The notes under the pieces were generated by a model. The model made no database searches and was not told the origin of the DNA. It saw only the letters and a list, made by a program, of their open reading frames with translations. Shown here in pieces: positions 10,680-22,820 of a DNA stretch of 64,000 nucleotides (position 1 is the first letter of the stretch; every line of letters begins with the position of its first letter). A program made the position numbers and the translations under genes. The stretch comes from Glandiceps talaboti (Eukaryota; Hemichordata; Enteropneusta; Spengelidae): the NCBI RefSeq assembly GCF_964340395.1, contig NC_135561.1, positions 23,000,486-23,064,485 of the forward strand, written 5' to 3'.

Positions 10680-13600
10680 TCCAGGTCGGTTAATTACTAC
10701 ACCATCTAGAGTGTTGCAGCCACATCAAGATGAATCACATCCAGTCCAGGTCTGTTACTACACCCTCTACTGTGTTGCAGTCAACTCAGACACATCACAT
10801 CCAGTCCAGGTCTGTTACTACACCCTTTAGTGTGTTGCAGTCAACTCGGACACATCACATTCAGTCCAGGTCTGTTAATTACTACACCATCTAGAGTGTT
10901 GCAGCCAACTCAAGACGAATCACATCCAGTCCAGGTCTATAACTACACCCTCTACTGTGTTGCAGTCAACTCAGACACATCACGTCCAGTCCAGGTCTGT
11001 TACTACACCCTCTAGTGTGTTGCAGTCAACTCGGACACATCACATTCAGTCCAGGTCTGTTACTACACCCTCTAGTGTATTGCAGTCAACTAAGACACAT
11101 CACATCCAGTCCAGGTCTGTTACTACACCCTTTAGTGTGTTGCAGTCAACTAAGACACATCACATTTAGTCCAGGTCTGTTACTACACCCTCTACTGTGT
11201 TGCAGTCAACTCAGACACATCACATCCAGTCCGGGTCTGTTACTACACCCTCTACTGTGTTGCAGTCAACTCAGACACATCACATCCAGTCCAGGTCTGT
11301 TACTACACCATCTAGTTTGTTGCAGTCAACTCAGACACATCACATTTAGTCCAGGTCTGTTACTACACCCTCTACTGTGTTGCAGTCAACTCAGACACAT
11401 CACATTCAGTCCAAGTCTGTTACTACACCATCTAGTGTGTTGCAGTCAACTCAGACACATTACATTCAGTCCAGGTATGTTACTACACCCTCTAGTGTGT
11501 TGCAGCCAACTAAGACACATCATATCCAGTCCAGGTCTGTTACTACACCCTCTACTGTGTCGCAGTCAACTCAGACACATCACATTCAGTCCAAGTCTGT
11601 TACTACACCATCTAGTGTGTTGCAGCAAACTAAGACACATTACATTCAGTCCAGGTCTGTTACTACACCCTCTAGTGTGTTGCAGCCAACTAAGACACAT
11701 CACATCCAGTCCAGGTCTGTTACTACACCCTCTACTGTGTTGCAGTCAACTCAGACACATCACATCCTGTCCAGGTCTGTTACTACGTACACCCTCTAGT
11801 GTATTGCAGTCAACTCAGACACATCACATTCAGTCCAGGTCTGTTACTACACCCTCTAGTGTATTGCAGTCAACTCAGACACATCACATTCAGTCCAAGT
11901 CTGTTACTACACCCTCTAGTGTATTGCAGTCAACTCAGACACATTACATTCAGTCCAGGTCTGTTACTACACCCTCTAGTGTATTGCAGTCAACTCAGAC
12001 ACATTACATTCAGTCCAAGTCTGTTACTACACCCTCTAGTGTATTGCAGTCAACTCAGACACATCACATTCAGTCCAGGTCTGTTACTACACCCTCTAGT
12101 GTATTGCAGTCAACTCAGACACATTACATTCAGTCCAAGTCTGTTACTACACCCTCTAGTGTATTGCAGTCAACTCAGACACATCACATTCAGTCCAGGT
12201 CTGTTACTACACCCTCTAGTGTATTGCAGTCAACTCAGACACATTACATCCAGTCCAGGTCTGTTACTACACCCTCTAGTGTATTGCAGTCAACTCAGAC
12301 ACATCACATTCAGTCCAAGTCTGTTACTACACCCTCTAGTGTATTGCAGTCAACTCAGACACATCACATTCAGTCCAGGTCTGTTACTACACCCTCTAGT
12401 GTATTGCAGTCAACTCAGACACATTACATTCAGTCCACGTCTGTTACTACACCCTCTAGTGTATTGCAGTCAACTCAGACACATCACATTCAGTCCAGGT
12501 CTGTTACTACACCCTCTAGTGTATTGCAGTCAACTCAGACACATTACATTCAGTCCAAGTCTGTTACTACACCCTCTAGTGTATTGCAGTCAACTCAGAC
12601 ACATCACATTCAGTCCAGGTCTGTTACTACACCCTCTAGTGTATTGCAGTCAACTCAGACACATCACATTCAGTCCAGGTCTGTTACTACACCCTCTAGT
12701 GTATTGCAGTCAACTCAGACACATCACATCCAGTCCAGGTCTGTTACTACACCCTCTAGTGTATTGCAGTCAACTCAGACACATTACATCCAGTCCAGGT
12801 CTGTTACTACACCCTCTAGTACATTGTAGTCAACTCAGACACATCACATTCAGTCCAAGTCTGTTACTACACCATCTAGTGTGGTGCAGCAAACTAAGAC
12901 ACATCACATTCAGTCCAAGTCTGTTACTACACCATCTAGTGTGGTGCAGCAAACTAAGACACATTACATTCAGTCCAGGTCTGTTAATTACTACACCCTC
13001 TAGTGTGTTGCAGCCAACTAAGACACATCACATCCAGTCCAGGTCTGTTACTACACCCTCTAGTACATTGTAGTCAACTCAGACACATTACATCCAGTCC
13101 AGGTCTGTTACTACACCCTCTAGTGTATTGCAGTCAACTAAGACACATCAATCCAGTCCAGGTCTGTTACTACACCCTGTAGTGTGTTGCAGTCAACTCA
13201 GACACATCACATTCAGTCCAGGTCTGTTACTACACCCTCTAGTGTATTGCAGTCAACTCAGACACATCACATTCAGTCCAGGTCTGTTACTACACCCTCT
13301 AGTGTATTGCAGTCAACTCAGACACATCACATTCAGTCCAGGTCTGTTACTACACCCTCTAGTGTATTGCAGTCAACTCAGACACATTACATCCAGTCCA
13401 GGTCTGTTACTACACCCTCTAGTGTATTGCAGTCAACTCAGACACATCACATTCAGTCCAAGTCTGTTACTACACCCTCTAGTGTATTGCAGTCAACTCA
13501 GACACATCACATTCAGTCCAGGTCTGTTACTACACCCTCTAGTGTATTGCAGTCAACTCAGACACATTACATTCAGTCCAAGTCTGTTACTACACCCTCT

Positions 13601-14876
13601 AGTGTATTGCAGTCAACTCAGACACATCACATTCAGTCCAGGTCTGTTACTACACCCTCTAGTGTATTGCAGTCAACTCAGACACATTACATTCAGTCCA
13701 AGTCTGTTACTACACCCTCTAGTGTATTGCAGTCAACTCAGACACATCACATTCAGTCCAGGTCTGTTACTACACCCTCTAGTGTATTGCAGTCAACTCA
13801 GACACATTACATCCAGTCCAGGTCTGTTACTACACCCTCTAGTGTATTGCAGTCAACTCAGACACATCACATTCAGTCCAGGTCTGTTACTACACCCTCT
13901 AGTGTATTGCAGTCAACTCAGACACATCACATCCAGTTCAGGTCTGTTACTACACCCTCTAGTGTATTGCAGTCAACTCAGACACATTACATCCAGTCCA
14001 GGTCTGTTACTACACCCTCTAGTACATTGTAGTCAACTCAGACACATCACATTCAGTCCAAGTCTGTTACTACACCATCTAGTGTGGTGCAGCAAACTAA
14101 GACACATCACATTCAGTCCAAGTCTGTTACTACACCATCTAGTGTGGTGCAGCAAACTAAGACACATTACATTCAGTCCAGGTCTGTTAATTACTACACC
14201 CTCTAGTGTGTTGCAGCCAACTAAGACACATCACATCCAGTCCAGGTCTGTTACTACACCCTCTAGTACATTGTAGTCAACTCAGACACATTACATCCAG
14301 TCCAGGTCTGTTACTACACCCTCTAGTGTATTGCAGTCAACTAAGACACATCAATCCAGTCCAGGTCTGTTACTACACCCTGTAGTGTGTTGCAGTCAAC
14401 TCAGACACATCACATTCAGTCCAGGTCTGTTACTACACCCTCTAGTGTATTGCAGTCAACTCAGACACATCACATTCAGTCCAGGTCTGTTACTACACCC
14501 TCTAGTGTATTGCAGTCAACTCAGACACATCACATCCAGTCCAGGTCTGTTACTACACCCTCTAGTGTATTGCAGTCAACTAAGACACATCACATCCAGT
14601 CCAGGTCTGTTACTACACCCTCTAGTGTATTGCAGTCAACTCAGACACATCACATTCAGTCCAGGTCTGTTACTACACCCTCTAGTGTATTGCAGTCAAC
14701 TCAGACACATGCACATCACATCCAGTCCAGGTCTGTTACTACACCCTCTAGTGTATTGCAGTCAACTCAGATACATCACATTCAGTCCAGGTCTGTTACT
14801 ACACCCTCTAGTGTACTGCAGTCAACTCAGACACATCACATTCAATCCAGGTTTGTTACTACACCCTCTAGTGGCA
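10680..14876. repeat. 60-bp minisatellite, about 70 copies
   Basis: The unit is 60 bp with core TCCAGGTCTGTTACTACACC and TGCAGTCAACTCAGACACAT. Left-edge copies are more diverged; the middle is nearly homogeneous. Because 60 is a multiple of three, up to three frames stay open for hundreds of codons (20-residue periods such as QSRSVTTPSSVLQSTQTHHI). Stops such as ACATTTAGTCC occur in individual units, and alternative frames are equally open. I see no flanking coding exon. A duplicated 1,203-bp block gives a higher-order repeat. It sits just past the 3' end of the Mesh-like gene. Confidence 0.95.
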
Positions 14877-14994
14877 ACAAGTAAAGGCTAAAGGTTCTAG
14901 TTGAAAGCTTTTGGTAATGCTTTAATGTTTGCACTTGACAAATGTGTAAAATTTGTTAAAAAACAATTTCCAGAATAAAATTTGTATGTGTTTT

Positions 14995-15000
14995 TTTATT
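14995..15000 (-). promoter_or_regulatory. Candidate polyadenylation signal of the Mesh-like gene
   Basis: AATAAA on the - strand, about 1.28 kb past the stop codon and just before the minisatellite. An earlier AATAAA lies at about 16,222-16,229, only some 50 bp past the stop, and could be used instead. Choice between them is an inference. Confidence 0.4.
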
Positions 15001-16278
15001 TAATCAATTTACTGGTTACAAGAAATTGGAATCAATGACATTTCTTGATGAAACACATCATTGTTGGGGCATCTTTGTCCCTCTTAACAAATGTTAGAAA
15101 ATGGTAAACTCTGATTTCATTCAAATTACTAAATGCATATTTTTTTGGAAAAGAAATCTTTTTAGATAAGCTGTAAATTAAAAGACATCTGTGCAACAAA
15201 ATAACTGTCAAACTGGTTTATTTGCTGTTTATCATGAATCATAAAGCTGATGAAAGTGATCAAAGCATAGTTACACCATGGTAATATCTTTATAAAATAG
15301 AATAGTCTAAAGTAAAAATATGGCAACTACCGGGTACTGACAAAGCTAGGGAGTACTGACAAAGTTAGGGAGTACTAAATTGTGAAAGCTAAATTCTCTA
15401 TCGTCACTCACTTAAAAAAAGAAAGGATAAAACAATGACAAACTAACAGTCAAGAGACACATAAAGTTTCAATAATAATTTTTTGTTTCTTTTGGAAAAC
15501 AATATTTCCTTAGGACATGATCCTTGATTCATTGTTTTTGTTTACAAAGAATTATATATCAAACAAAGTACAATAAAGTACCTCCATTGCTGATGACAAA
15601 CCAACTATTCAACTAAAAAAATGAGCAAGTATACTAATGCAGCCCATAATATGTATAATACTAGATAAAATGCTACACCTGTGGGAGGCCAAAATTCTCT
15701 TCACTTTACAACTTCTATATGAATAAAAAACTGTCCATTATTCAATTTGGTTTACAAGAGACCTTAATGAAAGTAAGTGATTGGTTTTAGTTACAATATA
15801 GTGTAGTTATAAAACTCCTATGTACTAGAATGATCAACAACAACTAAATATTCCATTCACCCGAGGCAATACTATTTAGGACTTTAAAACAGATACTATA
15901 ACTATTGGCAGCTCATGGGTACTTGACTATACTGTGATTAAATACATGACTTTACACACAATGTGATCAAACTAGAATCTCATAGTCATACACAGTGACT
16001 GTCATAATAGTTACATTTGAACAGCTGATGTGAAATATGTGAGTACAATGGTTATAATCATATTAATGCAAAGATATACAATATTGAACTTTACCTTAGA
16101 TGTTTTGTTACAATATCATAAAGTGCCTACATATTAACTACAGCCAAAACAAAATTCAAAGGCAAGAAATGTCAAAAACTTTAGTTATAATGGAATTATA
16201 AAAGAGAAGTTCTGAATGTATTTTATTTTTGACTGTTTCCATGGCAATACTTTACTTTGCCATGCATTATGACGATGT
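15001..16278 (-). other. Probable 3' UTR of the Mesh-like gene
   Basis: Non-repetitive, AT-rich, no ORF of note and no dispersed-repeat families. This contrasts with every intron and fits a long 3' UTR that ends near the AATAAA at 14,995-15,000. Inferred from position and sequence character only. Confidence 0.45.
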
Positions 16279-16390
16279 TTAGGCTGACGTCTCTTTGTGT
16301 GTCTCTGAGCCTCCATCATCATCAACATCATCATTAACATCATCATCATACTCATCATCCACTTGCCCCTTTCCAATGTCATGTGTTGGA
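16279..16390 (-). CDS. Mesh-like gene, exon 19 (acidic cytoplasmic tail, stop)
   Basis: Acceptor tttactttcag; split codon AT|T gives I, followed by PTHDIGKGQ, a run of Asp broken by E, Y, V and N, then GGSETHKETSA and TAA. The acid-rich stretch comes from a (GAT)-like codon run. No known signalling motif is recognised. Confidence 0.85.
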
Positions 16391-16499
16391 CTGAAAGTAA
16401 ATACACATACTCATTGTCAGTTTCAAGTTTTGGTGATACCAATCATGTTGTGCACGGAATTAACAACAGAAATATTAATAGTAGTTTCAATTAATAAAA

Positions 16500-17486
16500 C
16501 AAGCCATTGAGAATGACATAGTCCCCGCTATGATTGGGTTTTAAGGAATTAGCACTACTCTGATCACGCAACAACACTTGTGAACCTAAATCAAACAGAC
16601 TTAGATATGTTGTGTCTGCTTGTCGGACATGGAACATGCCTACAACAAGAAAGGATTGTTCGGGTATGGGGGATCATATCAATATGAAAATGGATATGCA
16701 CATGTATGTCATAGAACACTGTCCTAATACCAACTCTGAATGAGATCTGTTCAAGCATGTCTGAGTTATGGCTTTGGACATGGAAAATTCACAAACAAAA
16801 TGGCTGCCAGGCAGCCATATTGGATCGTATCATGACGAAAATGGATATGCACATGTATGTCATAGAACACTGTCCTAATACCAACTTTGAATGAGATCTG
16901 TTCAAGCATGTCTGAGTTATGGCTTTGGACATGGAAAATTTGCAAACAAAATGGCTGCCAGGCAGCCATATTGGATTGTATCACAATGAAAATGGATATG
17001 CACATGTATGTCATAGAACACTGTCCTAATACCAACTTTAAATGAGATCTGTTCAAGCATGTCTAAGTTATGGCTTTGGACATGAAAATTCACAAACAAA
17101 ATGGCTGCCAGGCGGCCATATTGGATCGTATCATGACAACAATGAATATGCACATATATGCCATAGAACACTGTCCTAATACCAACTCTGAATGAGATCT
17201 GTGTGAGCATGTCTGAGTTATGGCTTTAGACAGGGAAAATTCGCAAACAAAATGGCTGCTAGGCGGCCATATTGGATCGTATCATAAAACAAATTGACGT
17301 GCATATGTATGCCATAGCATGTTGCCCCTGTACCAAGTTTGAAAAAAATCGGTACAGGCATCTCCAAGAAACGGCTGCGGACGGACGGACGGACGGACGG
17401 ACGGACGGACGGACGGACGGACGCACGGACGGACAGACGGAACCCAATCCATAAGTCCCCGTTCCGGACTTCGTCCGCGGGGACTA
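16500..17486 (-). mobile_element. Family A composite repeat, copy A2
   Basis: Complete copy on the - strand in intron 18. It has the TCATTCTCAATG...GACTATG end on the left, three to four 151-bp monomers and the (GGAC)n block at 17,382-17,430, and ends TCCGCGGGGACTA. Family C copy C1 starts on the next base. Confidence 0.8.
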
Positions 17487-18607
17487 AATAGCACCAATGG
17501 TGTTGTAGCACAACTGTAAAGTATTTTAGTTTATGTTTATCTGGTTGCTTAACCATCACTCTTGTTACATTTACCATATATATGCCATCATTTGGCTGTT
17601 GCTATGGACATGGCCTTGTTATTAGGCATATTTGCATACATTTTTGAATGTTTATTCACTTGTCTATCAATTCCTGTTATCTTTGCAATAGACATCACCA
17701 TTTGGCTGTTGCTAAGGGTGTGTTCTTGTTTCGAGGCATATTAGCATACATTTTTTGGAATGTTTATTCCCTTGCCTATCAATGTATGTTATTACCTTTA
17801 CAATATACTTTTGTCTTTTGTTATGGGTGTGGTCTTGTTGTTAGGCACATTTGCATACATATTTGGAATCTATATTCAGTTGCCTACCTTTCCCAATTTT
17901 CATCTTTGCAATATAAACCATTATTTGGCTGTTGCTATGGGCGTGGTCTTGTTGAGAGGGATATTTACATACATTTAAAAAATCTTCATTCACATACCTA
18001 CCCATCCTTGTTATCTTTGTAATATGCATCATAATTTCAATGTTGCTAGGGGCTCAGTCATGGTTTCTAGGGCAGGCTTTGTCAATATGCTTGAACAATA
18101 ACTGCAGAATAACACCCCCAGAAACATCCCCACCATGTTTCAGCCCCATTCCCCATATAGTTTTCAAGATATAAGTTTTTGACCAAAATTGTGATTCTTA
18201 GACTAATTTGCATATCACCGATTGGATTGTGTTGTGAATTGACCTTCATCTACCCATCCCCAGATGCATTTCCATTAAATTTTAGTTCAATCTGCTCAGT
18301 AATTTTTGGAATTATAGATTTTTGACCCAAAACACATTTTAGACTGAATTTGCATATCACTGATGGGATCATCATGTTATGAACAATTCTTAATCTAAAC
18401 ACCCCTAAGAACGTTTGAACAAAATTTCAGATCAATCTGCCAAGTAGCTTTTGAGTTAAAGCTTTTGACCAAAAATCACATTTCTTTACTCAAATCACAC
18501 TCCAGTGATGATCATTTTGCTTTGAAAAAATTCACAACTAGACACCCAAGGTAATACACCCACCAAATATCATGGCAATGGGTCTAGCGGTTTTTGACTT
18601 GAAGTTG

Positions 18608-18660
<53 letters not shown>

Positions 18661-18668
18661 CCACACAC

Positions 18669-18699
<31 letters not shown>

Positions 18700-18752
18700 C
18701 TTTCCATGCCTATAGTACTACTGAACTTCAGAAGTTCAGTTGTGCTAAAATG
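17487..18752 (+). mobile_element. Family C composite repeat, copy C1
   Basis: Begins AATAGCACCAATGGTGTTGT. It holds several diverged units of TTTGGCTGTTGCTATGGGCG with TTTGCATACATTTTT, then units of TTTGCATATCA with TTTTTGACCAAAA, then (AC)n at 18,611-18,659 and (CAGA)n to 18,699. It ends in the hairpin CTGAACTTCAGAAGTTCAG and GTGCTAAAA. The outer TAGCAC...GTGCTA is a short terminal inversion. No transposase. Confidence 0.75.
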
Positions 18753-18999
18753 GACAATATGTTGTCAATATAGAACAATATTGAATTGGTAGTGATTGCT
18801 TGAAAATGATTGCCTGTATTTTGTTGACTAAAGTCCTGTTTTAAAATCATATTGTGTCATTTTCATGGTGCACCTATTCAGAATGTCAAGCGTCTTGTAA
18901 TCACCATCACTGTTAATTGTTCTCATTATAATTACAATTCTTTTAAATAATTCAGTCAACATCAGTAAGACTTCGTCTCACACTAAAACCAGTACTCAC

Positions 19000-19144
19000 A
19001 TGCTTTCGTGATGACCTTTCAGGTCACTCTCTCCTTGCCTCTTAGATTTTCGCCACATGATAAAGATTACAACAACGATGATAACAATGAAAATGACAGC
19101 AAGACTCACTCCCAAACCAATGGCGGCAGCAGTTGGCATATGCA
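19000..19144 (-). CDS. Mesh-like gene, exon 18 (transmembrane helix)
   Basis: Acceptor catttacag, donor AT|gtgagt. It encodes AAAIGLGVSLAVIFIVIIVV, continuing VIFIMW and the stop-transfer basic cluster RKSKR, then QGESDLKGHHES. This fixes a type I topology: sushi outside, acidic tail inside. Confidence 0.9.
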
Positions 19145-19388
19145 CTGTAAATGTAGTTAAGATAGAGGAATACTAATTATCTATTACAACTCCATCACTA
19201 TGACAATTTATTCACTGTATACTAATAGTTGTTAATTCATTGGGTAATATTACAACTATAATGTATGAACAAATGTATTCACATCTGGTGATGAAAACAA
19301 CAGTTTTGAAGTCATAGCACAGTCTGTAGATGTAATTTCATAGAAATATTAAGATAGTCCCCTGAAAGGCATACAGATGTGGACTTAC

Positions 19389-19550
19389 AGTAACATTCAT
19401 TTCGAGTTCCTGTCCATACACCAGCCTGACAGGTCCTATGGGTTGGGCCATACAATAAATACGGTGGATCACAGATTGGATACACTGTCGTTTGGTAATC
19501 CCATTCATATCCACCATGGTACAAAGTGTTCAATGGTTTGCAACCAAAAT
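19389..19550 (-). CDS. Mesh-like gene, exon 17 (sushi domain 2)
   Basis: Acceptor gtcttgcag, donor T|gtaagt; phase 1 to 1, the rule for sushi exons. It has FGCKPLNT, YPICDPPYLLYG, HRTCQAGVW and RNEC, giving the four-cysteine sushi pattern with the Trp before the last Cys. Confidence 0.9.
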
Positions 19551-19779
19551 CTGCAAGACAATCAAAATATAGTTTATTTTATATGACATCTTTATCTCAT
19601 AACAAAAGTGTATAGAACAATCCAATAGTTTATTTAATATGCCATCTTTATCCATGACAGGATGAAATATCGATATCAAATCCAATGAATTACAAATATG
19701 GATAAGATATCACATATGTATATCTAAAGTCCATCGTCATTGTGTTTACACACATTCAAAGTTTAAGATCCTCACAAAA

Positions 19780-20240
19780 ATAGCGCCAATGGCATTGTGG
19801 CACAACTGTATTTGGCTATTGCTGTGGACATGGTCTTCTTGCTAGGAATATTTGCATACATTTATGGAATCTTTATTAACTAGCCTACCCTTCACACTTT
19901 TCATCTTTGCAATATAAATTATAAACCATCATTTAGTTGTTGCCATGGGCGTGGTCCTGTTGCTAGGCATATTTGCATACATTTTTTGGAATCTTTATTA
20001 ACTTACCCACCCTTCCCACTTTTTATCTTTGCATCATCATTTCACTGTTGCTATGGGCGTGGTACTGTTCCTAGGCATATTTGTATACATTTTTTTTAAA
20101 TCTTTAGTCGCTTACCTACCCAACCCTGTTGTTATCTTTGTAATATGCATCGTCATTTCACTGTTCCTAAGGCCAGGGTGTGGTCATGGTTGCTAGGGCC
20201 AATTGTGTCGAAATGTTTTCAACAATAACTGCAGAATAAA
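19780..20240 (+). mobile_element. Family C composite repeat, copy C2 (5' part)
   Basis: Begins AATAGCGCCAATGGCATTGT, then three units of GTTGCTATGGGCGTGG with TTTGCATACATTTTT. It stops before the (AC)n and terminal hairpin. Confidence 0.7.
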
Positions 20241-20250
20241 ACCTCCAGTA

Positions 20251-20345
20251 GTCTTGCTGCTAGACCCTTTGGGCTTTTCTGCTCACTGTCAAGGCGACCG
20301 AAGGTCGCTAGTGAGGGCGAGAGCCCCAATTAGTCTAGCAAAAGT
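20251..20345. repeat. Imperfect hairpin, about 45-bp arms
   Basis: TTGCTGCTAGACCC near 20,257 pairs with TTAGTCTAGCAAA near 20,338, and GGGCTTTTCTGCTCACT with AGTGAGGGCGAGAGCCC. The tip is GGCGACCGAAGGTCGC. Likely a small foldback element abutting the retrotransposon. Confidence 0.55.
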
Positions 20346-20422
20346 TGAAAAATTCCTTTGAGTTGATTTACATGTTGGGGGCTGGGCAATGTATGCATAC
20401 ATGATAATCTATTCAATAACCC

Positions 20423-22600
20423 ATGACCTCTAGGATATGTATATTAAGATGTTATAAAGACATCACCATCGCAGATTTTTGTAGTACGCTTGAAACTTCA
20501 CAAATCGTAAAGTCACCAGCTTTAACTCTGTCTTCACTCGTGGAGCAATACAACAATTCTCTGATAAATGCTCTTAACTTCCATGCACCAGAGAAAAGCA
20601 AAACAATCACGATCAGGCATAACACCAGATGGTACACACATGAAGTTGCAGAAATGAAACGAGAGAAAAGGAAAGCAGAACGACGATGGCGAACAACTCA
20701 GCTTACAATCCACAGAGAAATATACAGAAATCGTTGTAAATCACTTCACCAATTGATAGCAAGCAAGAAAACAGACTACTTTACCACATTGATTAAGGAG
20801 AAAGAAACTGACCAGAAATCACTATTTTCTATTATCAACTCACTACTCCACCAGAAAACAGATGTACCACTACCTACACATAACTCAGCTCAGGAACTTG
20901 CAGAACGATTGTCGAATTTCTTTGCGAAGAAGATACAGAAGATACGAATTGACCTTCAAAGAACTCGGCCAACAACTGTTACACATAAAGTACATCGAAA
21001 CATTGAAAATAACCTAACACATTTTTGTCCAGCTACTGACGATGAAATCAGGAAGATAATAGCCCAATCACCAAATAAATCCTGCATCCTAGACCCGATT
21101 CCAACCCTACCACTGAAGAAATGTCTAGATACCATATCTCCAGCAATAACCAACATAGTGAATCTTTCGCTGTCTACAGGCACCTTCCCAGATAAGTTTA
21201 AAACAGCCATCATCTCTCCACTGCTAAAGAAACCCAATTTAGACCAGGACATCCTCAAGAACTTCAGACCAGTGTCAAATTTACCCTTTATCTCAAAGGT
21301 CGTCAAAAAAGTTGTTGCGAAAAGACTTTTGAATCATGTGCATTCTAACAATCTTGCCAAACCGATGCAGTCCGCCTACAAGAAAGCACACAGTACAGAG
21401 ACCGCACTTATACGAGTTCAAAATGACATACTTATGGCTTTAGATCAACATCAAATGGTTATGCTTGTACTCCTAGATCTTTCTGCGGCATTCGATACGA
21501 TAGACCATAATGTACTCCTCTCTTGCCTGTCCGATTCAATGGGTATAAATGGTACAGCATTATCCTGGTTTAAATCATATCTCACAAACAGACAGCAAAC
21601 AGTCCACATAAAGGGGTCACCATCCAAACCGAAAGTACTACAATACGGCGTTCCTCCAGGCTCTGTTCTTGGCCCTATTTTGTTTACCATATACACATCA
21701 CCACTCGGGGACATCATTCGACAACGTGGCATAAAATTCCATCTGTATGCTGATGATAGTCAGTTATACATGAGTTTTGAATTTAACAACATGGACCGAA
21801 GTATCTCCGACATGGAAAACGTCACAGCAGAGATACACCATTGGATGACCACAAACCTACTTAAGCTGAATTCTGACAAAACGGAATTGTTATTTTTCGG
21901 TTCTCGTCAAAATCTGTCTAAATTGTCAGCACTGAAACCATCGATGGAGATAAGCGACTCTACCATAAGTCCAACTATATCAGCCAGAAACCTCGGTATT
22001 CAACTTGACAGCTGGGTTAATATGGACAATCAAGTAAATGCACTTTGCAAAGCAGCTTATTTTCACATCAGGAATATTAGTGCAATTCGGAAATATCTAA
22101 CTGAAGACACAGCCAAACACCTGGTGCATGCGTTAGTAACATCCATACTAGACTATGGAAATAGTCTCCTCTATGGCATCACCCAACGAAATATAAACAA
22201 ACTCCAACTCATCCAGAACACCTCGGCTCGTCTTATTACCAGAACAAAGAAACATGACCACATCACCGACGTATTACGTAAACTCCATTGGCTTCCAATA
22301 ACCGAACGAATCAAATTCAAGATCCTACTCCTGACCTATCGCATCGTCAACGGTACCGCCCCATCATATCTGTGTGATCTTCTCACTGTGTATAAACCAG
22401 CCCGCTGCCTTCGTTCTAGTAATCAACAACAACTAGTTGTACCGAGAGTTGCATCAAAGTCGTTTGGAAATCGCGCCTTCTACTACGCTGCACTGAAGCT
22501 TTGGAACAATCTCCCATGTCACATCAGACAATGCACAGAAATTGACACTTTCAAACGCAAGTTGAAAACTCACCTTTTCACCCAGATTTACAGTGTGTAA
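20423..22600 (+). CDS. L2/CR1-like non-LTR retrotransposon reverse transcriptase, intact ORF
   Basis: A 725-residue uninterrupted ORF in intron 16 of the Mesh-like gene, antisense to it. Residues about 1-200 are the basic linker seen after the endonuclease in L2/CR1 ORF2. The RT palm starts at FRPVSNLPFISKVV (about 280), with QSAYKKAHSTETAL, motif A LLDLSAAFDTIDHN (about 350) and YGVPPGSVLGPILF. The catalytic YADDSQLY is at about 442. LLKLNSDKTELLFFG and the C-terminal LWNNLPCHIRQ and FKRKLKTHLF follow. The apurinic-type endonuclease domain is missing, so the copy is 5'-truncated and not autonomous. GVPPGS where most relatives have GVPQGS is unusual. The frame is undamaged, which suggests a young insertion. 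Confidence 0.9.
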   Translation: MTSRICILRCYKDITIADFCSTLETSQIVKSPALTLSSLVEQYNNSLINALNFHAPEKSKTITIRHNTRWYTHEVAEMKREKRKAERRWRTTQLTIHREIYRNRCKSLHQLIASKKTDYFTTLIKEKETDQKSLFSIINSLLHQKTDVPLPTHNSAQELAERLSNFFAKKIQKIRIDLQRTRPTTVTHKVHRNIENNLTHFCPATDDEIRKIIAQSPNKSCILDPIPTLPLKKCLDTISPAITNIVNLSLSTGTFPDKFKTAIISPLLKKPNLDQDILKNFRPVSNLPFISKVVKKVVAKRLLNHVHSNNLAKPMQSAYKKAHSTETALIRVQNDILMALDQHQMVMLVLLDLSAAFDTIDHNVLLSCLSDSMGINGTALSWFKSYLTNRQQTVHIKGSPSKPKVLQYGVPPGSVLGPILFTIYTSPLGDIIRQRGIKFHLYADDSQLYMSFEFNNMDRSISDMENVTAEIHHWMTTNLLKLNSDKTELLFFGSRQNLSKLSALKPSMEISDSTISPTISARNLGIQLDSWVNMDNQVNALCKAAYFHIRNISAIRKYLTEDTAKHLVHALVTSILDYGNSLLYGITQRNINKLQLIQNTSARLITRTKKHDHITDVLRKLHWLPITERIKFKILLLTYRIVNGTAPSYLCDLLTVYKPARCLRSSNQQQLVVPRVASKSFGNRAFYYAALKLWNNLPCHIRQCTEIDTFKRKLKTHLFTQIYSV

Positions 22601-22820
22601 TCTAAACTGAATTACTCTTACCAATCATTTATTTAGATTTAGTCGATTTAGATGTACTCTTTAAATCATTTTAAATCATTATAACGTTGCTATTTTTTTT
22701 ACAGCCATACTTGTAATTGCAGTAGCTTTTGATTTATTTCAAATGTGAAGCGCCTATGAGCACTGTCGTGGATATATGGCGCTATATAAATGTTTATTAT
22801 TATTATTATTATTATTATTA
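22601..22820 (+). mobile_element. 3' UTR and (ATT)n tail of the L2-like element
   Basis: Contains GAAGCGCCTATGAGCACTGT and GGCGCTATATAAATG just before (ATT)n. The paired GCGCC/GGCGC motifs resemble the 3' stem that L2-type RT recognises. It matches the fragment tail at 9,230-9,336. 22,820 to 23,530 holds intron sequence with nothing recognised. Confidence 0.8.

Noticed and set aside
10068-10693. Short ORFs before the 60-bp array
   Set aside because: They lie across a dispersed repeat and inverted-repeat arm and show no domain or splice support.
11015-14276. 604-, 424- and 382-codon ORFs of a 20-residue repeat
   Set aside because: 60-bp minisatellite; alternative frames are equally open and interrupted by stops or indels in single units.
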